Assembly (NCBI RefSeq): GCF_018853465.1 | Contig: NZ_JABBOU010000131.1 | Span: forward strand, 1 to 11,420 | Origin: Acidithiobacillus montserratensis | Lineage (GTDB): Bacteria > Pseudomonadota > Gammaproteobacteria > Acidithiobacillales > Acidithiobacillaceae | Length of the DNA: 11,420 bases | Direction: 5' to 3' | Part shown: in pieces, positions 7,113-11,420 of the stretch | Layout: every line of letters starts with the position of its first letter | Numbering within the stretch: position 1 is the stretch's first letter | Program-made: the position numbers and the translations under genes | The notes under the pieces: generated by a model | Seen by the model: only the letters and a program-made list of their open reading frames with translations | Databases searched by the model: none | Told to the model about the DNA's origin: nothing

Positions 7113-8972
7113 ATGGCTAAATTACATAAAAAAATGCTTGTTGCGGCGGTAGCTGGAACATTGGTTATTACCTCATGTGCCATGGACCAGGCTGAAGCGA
7201 CGGTTTATGGCGGAGGTGGTTTAGTTGCCTCCCTTACGCAGACCTTGGGCCTTGGCTCTGCGGTAACAGCGCAAGGGTCCAATGGGAATATAGCTAGTGG
7301 AACGGGGGCGCAGGCTGGAAACCAGGACACCGCTATTGGTGACAATGCGAGTTCCACGGGAACCAACTCTGTGGCTTTAGGCAACGGGAGCAGTGATGGT
7401 GGACAAAACAATGTTGTGTCCGTAGGGACGACTAGCGCCTCTCGCAAAATAATCAATGTGGCACCGGGAACATTGAGCTCTACTAGCACGGATGCGGTGA
7501 ATGGAAGCCAGCTTTATGCTACCAATCAGCAGGTGAGTTCAAATACAAGCAATATCAGTAACTTGAGTAGTGTAATTTCAAACGTTACCTCTGTGTCTGC
7601 TAATCTCTCCGCAATCAAGGCGCAGCAGGCGACGGATGTTAGTAACATTAGCAATCTCTCGAATCTGCATAGCAGTAACGTTACCGCCATCAGCAACATC
7701 AAAAATCAGCAGACCACTAATGTCAGCAACATCAGTAATCTGAGTAACGAACTATCTAAAATATCTCCTGTTAATATTTCCGCAATCCAAAAACAGCAAG
7801 CTACTGATGTCAGCAACATCAGCAACCTCAGCAACCTGCACAACAGCAACACCACCAATATTGCCAGTAACACCAGCAACATCAGCAACCTCAGCAACCT
7901 GCACAACAGCAACACCACCAATATTGCCAGCAATACCAGCAACATCAGCAATATCAGTAAGCAGCAGACCACTGATGTCAGCAACATCAGCAACCTCAGC
8001 AACCTGCATAACAGCAACACCACCAATATTGCCAGTAACACCAGCAACATCAGCAACCTCAGCAACCTGCACAACAGCAACACCACCAATATTGCCAGTA
8101 ACACCAGCAACATCAGCAACCTCAGCAACCTGCACAACACCAACACCACCAATATTGCCAGCAATACCAGCAACATCAGCAACCTCAGCAACCTGCACAA
8201 CACCAACACCACCAATATTGCCAGCAATACCACTAACATTAGCCATATCAGCAATATCCTTAACCAAAAGGGATTAGGTGTATTTACCATAGACTCCAGT
8301 GGCAATCTCGCCAGTAATAATGCCAAGAAGCCAACCGGGGTTAATGATTTTGCGGCGGGAAAAGATGCGTATGCAGCAGGTGATAACAGCATTGCAATAG
8401 GTACAGGAGCAGAAGCTACTTATTCCGGTGCAGTGGCAATCGGTGCGGGAGCTAAAGCAAATGCAGATCCGGCAACAGCTATTGGTAACAATGCGGACGC
8501 AATGGCCGCCAATTCTACCGCAATTGGTGCCAATTCCACTGCTAACGGCACCAATTCGGTTGCCTTGGGCCAAGGTTCCGTAGCCAATCGCGCCAATACG
8601 GTATCGGTGGGCGACGCAGCAACTGGTCTGCAGCGGCAGATTACCAATGTCGCGCCAGGTACTGCGCCCAATGATGCAGCCACTTATGGCCAAGTACAGG
8701 GTGCCATGTCCAGTGCCGTTGGACAGGCCAACCACTATGCTGATCAGGTGGGTTCTGTCAATGCGGCCTCACTCAATGCGGCCGCGGCGGCGGCGGCCGG
8801 GCAAGGTCCGAATACGGTTGCTGGTGGCTATGGCGAGTACAATGGCCAAAGTGCCTTCGCCTTTACTTATCAGCATCGTTTCAACTGTAACTGGACAGGT
8901 CAGATAACGGTTGGCAGTAATGGTTCTGGTAATAATACGTCAGTGGGTGCTGGCGGTTCCTATTCCTGGTGA
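7113..8972 (+). CDS. Trimeric autotransporter adhesin (YadA/Hia family)
   Basis: This is a 619-residue protein starting at ATG 7113, with AAGGA nine bases upstream. Residues 1-29 form a signal peptide, ending AEA before Thr30; an internal ITSC at 19-22 also fits a lipobox. Head 1 (about 60-105) has YadA-type strand repeats (GTNSVALG) and leads into a neck (RKIINVAPGT, DAVNGSQLYATNQQV). The stalk (about 138-390) is Asn/Ser-rich coiled coil with six near-identical 21-residue units. Head 2 (about 410-505) repeats AIG.GA motifs and GTNSVALG and ends in a second neck (RQITNVAPGT). The YadA anchor (about 540-619) has an Ala-rich helix, GEYNGQSAFAF, and beta strands ending in a C-terminal Trp. The C-terminus should form the trimeric barrel in the outer membrane and display the stalk and heads for attachment or biofilm formation. 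No terminator separates it from the OmpA-domain gene. Confidence 0.95.
   Translation: MAKLHKKMLVAAVAGTLVITSCAMDQAEATVYGGGGLVASLTQTLGLGSAVTAQGSNGNIASGTGAQAGNQDTAIGDNASSTGTNSVALGNGSSDGGQNNVVSVGTTSASRKIINVAPGTLSSTSTDAVNGSQLYATNQQVSSNTSNISNLSSVISNVTSVSANLSAIKAQQATDVSNISNLSNLHSSNVTAISNIKNQQTTNVSNISNLSNELSKISPVNISAIQKQQATDVSNISNLSNLHNSNTTNIASNTSNISNLSNLHNSNTTNIASNTSNISNISKQQTTDVSNISNLSNLHNSNTTNIASNTSNISNLSNLHNSNTTNIASNTSNISNLSNLHNTNTTNIASNTSNISNLSNLHNTNTTNIASNTTNISHISNILNQKGLGVFTIDSSGNLASNNAKKPTGVNDFAAGKDAYAAGDNSIAIGTGAEATYSGAVAIGAGAKANADPATAIGNNADAMAANSTAIGANSTANGTNSVALGQGSVANRANTVSVGDAATGLQRQITNVAPGTAPNDAATYGQVQGAMSSAVGQANHYADQVGSVNAASLNAAAAAAAGQGPNTVAGGYGEYNGQSAFAFTYQHRFNCNWTGQITVGSNGSGNNTSVGAGGSYSW
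7812..8231 (+). repeat. 63-bp stalk repeats (six copies) inside the adhesin gene
   Basis: Copies lie at 7812-7874, 7875-7937, 7980-8042, 8043-8105, 8106-8168 and 8169-8231. A 42-base spacer (7938-7979) separates the second and third. Each encodes SNISNLSNLHNSNTTNIASN plus Thr, which is three heptads; the last two copies have HNTN for HNSN. A larger period of 168 bases links the KQQ.TDV segments at 7791 and 7959. IASNTSN fits the IxxNTxx motif that places Asn at core d positions in autotransporter stalks. The near-identity suits recombination that changes stalk length. Confidence 0.9.
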
Positions 8973-9004
8973 TCCAAGCGTTTAAAGGTTTTTCACCATT
9001 GTTC

Positions 9005-9029
9005 GCAGGAGCCTGATTATGGCTTCTGC
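9005..9029 (+). other. Intercistronic stem-loop between adhesin and OmpA-domain gene
   Basis: GCAGGAGCC (9005-9013) pairs with GGCTTCTGC (9021-9029) through nine pairs, one of them G-U in RNA, around a seven-base loop. No T-run follows, so it is unlikely to be a strong terminator. It could set the relative expression of the two genes by RNA processing or partial attenuation. Confidence 0.45.
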
Positions 9030-9074
9030 AGTGGTTGGAACGCAGCAAGAATCCATTTGAACAGGAAGGTTGTT

Positions 9075-9638
9075 ATGAAAAATACCAGATATTCATTGAT
9101 AGCAATGGCAGTGGGTAGTGTTGCGCTAAGTGCGTGTGCTCCTGTTCATTATCATAGCTGTAATTTATCCTGCTTTGCCAAACCAAAACCGGTGAAAGTG
9201 CAGCCAGCTCCGCCTCCACCGCCACCGCCAGTTAAAGCAATTGCGCCCATAGAGCAAACCATTTTAGAAAGCAAACCCATCACAATTCGAGGGGTTAACT
9301 TCAATGTCAATTCCGCAGAGCTTGTAGGAGACGATAATTACGTCTTGGACCGTGCAGCAAAATTCGCCAAGCGTCATCCCAGTGCAATCCTATTAGTAAA
9401 GGGATATTGTAGTAAGACAGGTTCTTTTGCCTACAATCTCAAGTTGTCGAAAAAACGTGCCAATTCTGTTGCCAGCTATTTGGTCATGCAGGGTGTCCCA
9501 GATTACAGGATTATCACCAAGGGTTATTCCTGGATGGATCCCGTGGCCAGTAATGCAACGCGACAGGGGAGGTTCTTAAACCAGCGTGTGGTGATTGATT
9601 CCACCATCCAGGTCAAGAAGGTAGTGAAGCAACAATAA
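9075..9638 (+). CDS. OmpA/Pal-like peptidoglycan-associated lipoprotein, adhesin partner (TpgA-like by context)
   Basis: This is a 187-residue protein. ATG 9075 is preferred over the in-frame TTG at 9057 because AGGAAGG lies just upstream and the signal peptide is then normal. LSAC ending at Cys21 is a good lipobox; residue +2 is Ala, consistent with outer-membrane sorting. A Cys-containing segment and a proline-rich linker (44-52) precede an OmpA C-terminal domain at about 70-175: GVNFNVNSAEL, then YNLKLSKKRANSVASYL, then GYSWMDPVASN and GRFLNQRVVI. The domain normally clamps peptidoglycan. Arg128 of KKRA is present, but the usual HTD triad is YCS (111-113), so the Asp that binds diaminopimelate is replaced by Ser. 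The gene follows the adhesin by 102 bases with no terminator between them. By analogy with AtaA/TpgA it may anchor or assist the autotransporter. Confidence 0.85.
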   Translation: MKNTRYSLIAMAVGSVALSACAPVHYHSCNLSCFAKPKPVKVQPAPPPPPPPVKAIAPIEQTILESKPITIRGVNFNVNSAELVGDDNYVLDRAAKFAKRHPSAILLVKGYCSKTGSFAYNLKLSKKRANSVASYLVMQGVPDYRIITKGYSWMDPVASNATRQGRFLNQRVVIDSTIQVKKVVKQQ

Positions 9639-9653
9639 CCATAATCTAATATG

Positions 9654-9695
9654 CCCGTTACCAGAAATTGAATAAGAGGCGGTAACGGGGTTTTT
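9654..9695 (+). terminator. Rho-independent terminator of the adhesin operon
   Basis: A perfect 9-base stem, CCCGTTACC (9654-9662) with GGTAACGGG (9681-9689), encloses an 18-base loop and is followed by GTTTTT (9690-9695). It sits 16 bases after the OmpA-domain stop codon. The T-run overlaps the stop codon of the convergent Sel1 gene. Read from the other strand the stem has no U-tract, so it should stop only the plus-strand transcript efficiently. Confidence 0.85.
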
Positions 9696-10653
9696 ATTGG
9701 CTGTTGGAAATCATTTGTGCGGCTATTGCCGCAATTTTTCCACCTTTGGACTTTGCTTGATTCAACCAAAATAAAGATTGATTCTGGTTTTTGATGGTAT
9801 GGTCGTCTTGGTAAGCAATTCCGAGTAGTAGTTCTGCTTTTTGACTACCGCTATTCGCTGCTTTTTTCCACCAGTCAACGGCTTGCATAGCATTACGGAC
9901 AGTACCTTGTCCTTGATAGTAACTGGCACCCACACTGAGCTCGGCGGCCAGATTTCCTTGTTGCGCTGCTTTCATAAACCATTCAAATGCCTGAGTGTAG
10001 TCTTGTGGGGTGCCATAGCCTTGGGCATAATCCCGGGCTAGCGCAATTTCGGCGATGGGATTATTCTGGCGAGCGCTGAGTAGAAACCAGGCGTTCGCCT
10101 TTTCATAACTTTGAGCAATACCACGACCATAATAATTGGCTAGACCTAACAGGAGTTGGGCGTGATCATCTCCTTGTTCTGCGGATCTGGTCCACCAATA
10201 CACGGCTTTTTTGGGGTTTTCTGGGATGCCTTCCCCATGGGTATAAGCATAACCCAGATTATTTTGCGCCTGCGGATTACCGGCATGGGCAGCAATCCTC
10301 CAACATTGTGTTGCCTTTGCCATATCTTTAGGTAGCCCGGTTCCAAAATAGTAAGCATCACCCAGGTTGAATTGTGCCTGTGAATTGCCTAGCTGTGCAG
10401 AAGAAAGCCAAGACATTGCTGCGCGCCGTGGGTGCTTCAAGTGTGTCCAGTAAACCCCTTGCCAATAGTCCGCTTCTGCTTTGGCCGCGCGCGCGAGGGG
10501 GTTATGTATTGAGTGAGGGGAGGAGGATTCCTGAGTGTGGTTTGAGTAATCCATTCCGGATGAAAATGCTGGATAAAAGGCGAGTAGTACGCACAGCGGA
10601 GCTAAGTGTTGTCTGTAAAAGTCCTTTCTTATATTGAATGGGACGGCATGCAT
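9694..10653 (-). CDS. Exported Sel1-like repeat protein
   Basis: This is a 319-residue protein from ATG 10653, with AAGGA eight bases upstream. Residues 1-33 look like a Sec signal peptide: basic start (NIRKDFYRQH), hydrophobic LAPLCVLLAFYPAF, then SSG. After a Ser/His-rich spacer come about six Sel1-like repeats of roughly 36 residues between 92 and 307. Examples are AQFNLGDAYYFGTGLPKDMA, AQNNLGYAYTHGEGIPENP and AELSVGASYYQGQGT. Sel1 repeats form an alpha-solenoid used for protein-protein contacts, in bacteria often linked to envelope, exopolysaccharide or signalling functions; no catalytic motif is visible. The gene converges on the adhesin operon. Its start faces the gene at 10972, so it may share that regulatory region. 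The partner protein is unknown. Confidence 0.85.
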   Translation of the reverse strand: MHAVPFNIRKDFYRQHLAPLCVLLAFYPAFSSGMDYSNHTQESSSPHSIHNPLARAAKAEADYWQGVYWTHLKHPRRAAMSWLSSAQLGNSQAQFNLGDAYYFGTGLPKDMAKATQCWRIAAHAGNPQAQNNLGYAYTHGEGIPENPKKAVYWWTRSAEQGDDHAQLLLGLANYYGRGIAQSYEKANAWFLLSARQNNPIAEIALARDYAQGYGTPQDYTQAFEWFMKAAQQGNLAAELSVGASYYQGQGTVRNAMQAVDWWKKAANSGSQKAELLLGIAYQDDHTIKNQNQSLFWLNQAKSKGGKIAAIAAQMISNSQ

Positions 10654-10854
10654 TGCTCTAATCCTTTGTGTTGTTCATTGGGTATATCTAATTTCCCTTG
10701 TTTACTATCATATTTCAAAATGTATGATGACAGAAAGAAAGCCAAAATAAAATACGTATAAAAACATTACCCACCAATGTAACAAATGCAACTCTATAGG
10801 AAACGCACAATATTGGGTAATATTCATAAACAAAGGGTTACCGTAATATTTTTG
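10654..10854. promoter_or_regulatory. Divergent regulatory region with a dyad and repeated motifs
   Basis: This AT-rich stretch lies between the Sel1 gene and the sigma54 promoter. It contains ACATT-ACCCACC-AATGT (10764-10780), a 17-base dyad centred about 110 bases before the predicted start near 10882, the usual place for a sigma54 activator site. GTAATATT occurs twice (10817-10824 and 10843-10850), and the related words ATTGGGTAAT and GGGTTACC lie near 10812-10842. A minus-strand TATGAT (10712-10707) is a possible -10 for the Sel1 gene but has no good -35. No gene is seen. Confidence 0.35.
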
Positions 10855-10871
10855 TTGGCACGCAATTTGCT
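10855..10871 (+). promoter_or_regulatory. Near-consensus sigma54 (RpoN) promoter
   Basis: TTGGCACGCAATTTGCT matches YTGGCACGRNNNTTGCW at every specified position except one (C for R). The invariant GG (10857-10858) and GC (10869-10870) are ten bases apart. The predicted transcription start is near 10882, about 90 bases before the ATG at 10972. Such promoters need RpoN and an enhancer-binding activator; neither is encoded in this window. Confidence 0.72.
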
Positions 10872-10971
10872 TTTGTGAGGATGCCGGAAGATTTGTTACT
10901 GCATATCTCTATGGCAATACAATAAAGCATTTCATCCTCTATGTACTCATCTATTTTAAGGAGTTAAAGTT

Positions 10972-11420
10972 ATGGCAGGTTTAAGTGTAGGTGGTCTCCT
11001 CAATAGCGTCACCGGTTTGGTTGGTAATCTTTTGGGTGGTTCCAGTGGTATCACCACCAGCGACGTCAGCACCTTGATGAACGATGGTGTTTCTGCTACA
11101 ACCACCCTTGACAAGGCGGTTACTACCGATGCTGCAACTCTGGCAGCAGATATGACCAATGATATCACGACTGCAGCACAAGGCACTTTGAGTGAGGCGG
11201 TAACTGGTGCAGAAGATATGAGCAAGGCATTTCTTTCAGACAGCTCTTCTACTGTGGCTTCTCTGGACAAGGCGGTTGGTTCGTCTGTTACCGGCTCCTA
11301 TACCCAGTATGTTGCCGGCCCTCTCGCTGCCGGTGTCGGCGGTGGCATCAGTGGGATGCTGAAAGGTGTGGGAACCGGCGTGGGTAATGCCATGGCCAAC
11401 ATGGCCACCAGCATTCCTGC
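10972..11420 (+). CDS. Unknown Gly/Ala/Ser/Thr-rich protein, 3' truncated
   Basis: This open frame starts at ATG 10972 with TAAGGAG eight bases upstream and runs without a stop to the window end (149 codons). I do not recognise the family. Residues 1-26 are Gly/Leu-rich and almost uncharged (MAGLSVGGLLNSVTGLVGNL) with no basic start, so this is not a classical signal peptide. Residues about 31-105 are rich in Ala, Thr, Ser and Asp and look helical, with LDKAV at 46-50 and again at 98-102. Residues 117-138 form a glycine-zipper-like stretch (GISGMLKGVGTGVG) that could insert into or pack at a membrane. The excellent SD and the sigma54 promoter upstream argue for strongly regulated expression. 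Secretion by a non-Sec route, a surface or matrix protein, or a cytoplasmic structural protein are all open. Confidence 0.75.
   Translation, partial: MAGLSVGGLLNSVTGLVGNLLGGSSGITTSDVSTLMNDGVSATTTLDKAVTTDAATLAADMTNDITTAAQGTLSEAVTGAEDMSKAFLSDSSSTVASLDKAVGSSVTGSYTQYVAGPLAAGVGGGISGMLKGVGTGVGNAMANMATSIP

Noticed and set aside
7812..8231. CRISPR-like regular repeats
   Set aside because: The units are contiguous, have no unique spacers and lie in frame inside the adhesin coding sequence.
7706..8392. Long reading frames in other frames of the stalk region (minus 7706-8392, minus 7752-8267, plus 7807-8277)
   Set aside because: They are repetitive Leu/Val-, Gly/Val- or Ala/Thr-rich shadows created by the in-phase 63-bp repeats of the adhesin gene and carry no ribosome site.

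Overview
The window looks like part of a Gram-negative, proteobacterial chromosome. It encodes outer-membrane and periplasmic proteins: a YadA-type trimeric autotransporter, an OmpA-domain lipoprotein and a LysM cell-wall enzyme. I cannot place the genus with confidence; an Acidithiobacillus-like bacterium is one guess and nothing here proves it. Base composition is uneven. The first 500 bases are GC-rich, while the gene at 578-2593 and the intergenic regions are visibly AT-rich, so this may be an accessory or patchwork region.

Layout. (1) 1-524, plus strand: the 3' end of a LysM-repeat cell-wall protein, probably an MltD-type lytic transglycosylase. (2) 578-5024, minus strand: two tandem paralogues, each with TPR repeats followed by a GT9-like glycosyltransferase domain. 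The upstream one is preceded by a small ORF with an excellent Shine-Dalgarno (SD) site. (3) 5132-6506, minus strand: an EAL-domain (c-di-GMP phosphodiesterase-type) protein, overlapped at its 3' end by a small ribbon-helix-helix DNA-binding protein. A good sigma70-type promoter lies upstream at 6616-6644. (4) 7045-9695, plus strand: a sigma54-like promoter, a 619-residue trimeric autotransporter adhesin with six 63-bp stalk repeats, an intercistronic hairpin, an OmpA/Pal-like lipoprotein and a strong terminator. (5) 9694-10653, minus strand: a secreted Sel1-repeat protein convergent with the adhesin operon. (6) 10855-11420, plus strand: a near-consensus sigma54 promoter in front of an unrecognised Gly/Ala/Ser/Thr-rich protein that runs off the window.

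How the genes may work together (inference). The adhesin and the OmpA-domain lipoprotein look like one operon. They resemble the known pairing of a trimeric autotransporter with a peptidoglycan-binding helper (AtaA/TpgA in Acinetobacter). The adhesin operon and the unknown Gly-rich gene each carry a -24/-12 element with exact spacing, so they may form a sigma54-controlled surface or attachment regulon. The adjacent EAL/ribbon-helix-helix pair would fit c-di-GMP control of attachment, but the sequence shows no direct link. The most novel items are the dual sigma54 promoters, the unknown gene at 10972, the OmpA domain lacking its usual ligand-binding Asp, and the EAL-RHH overlap.
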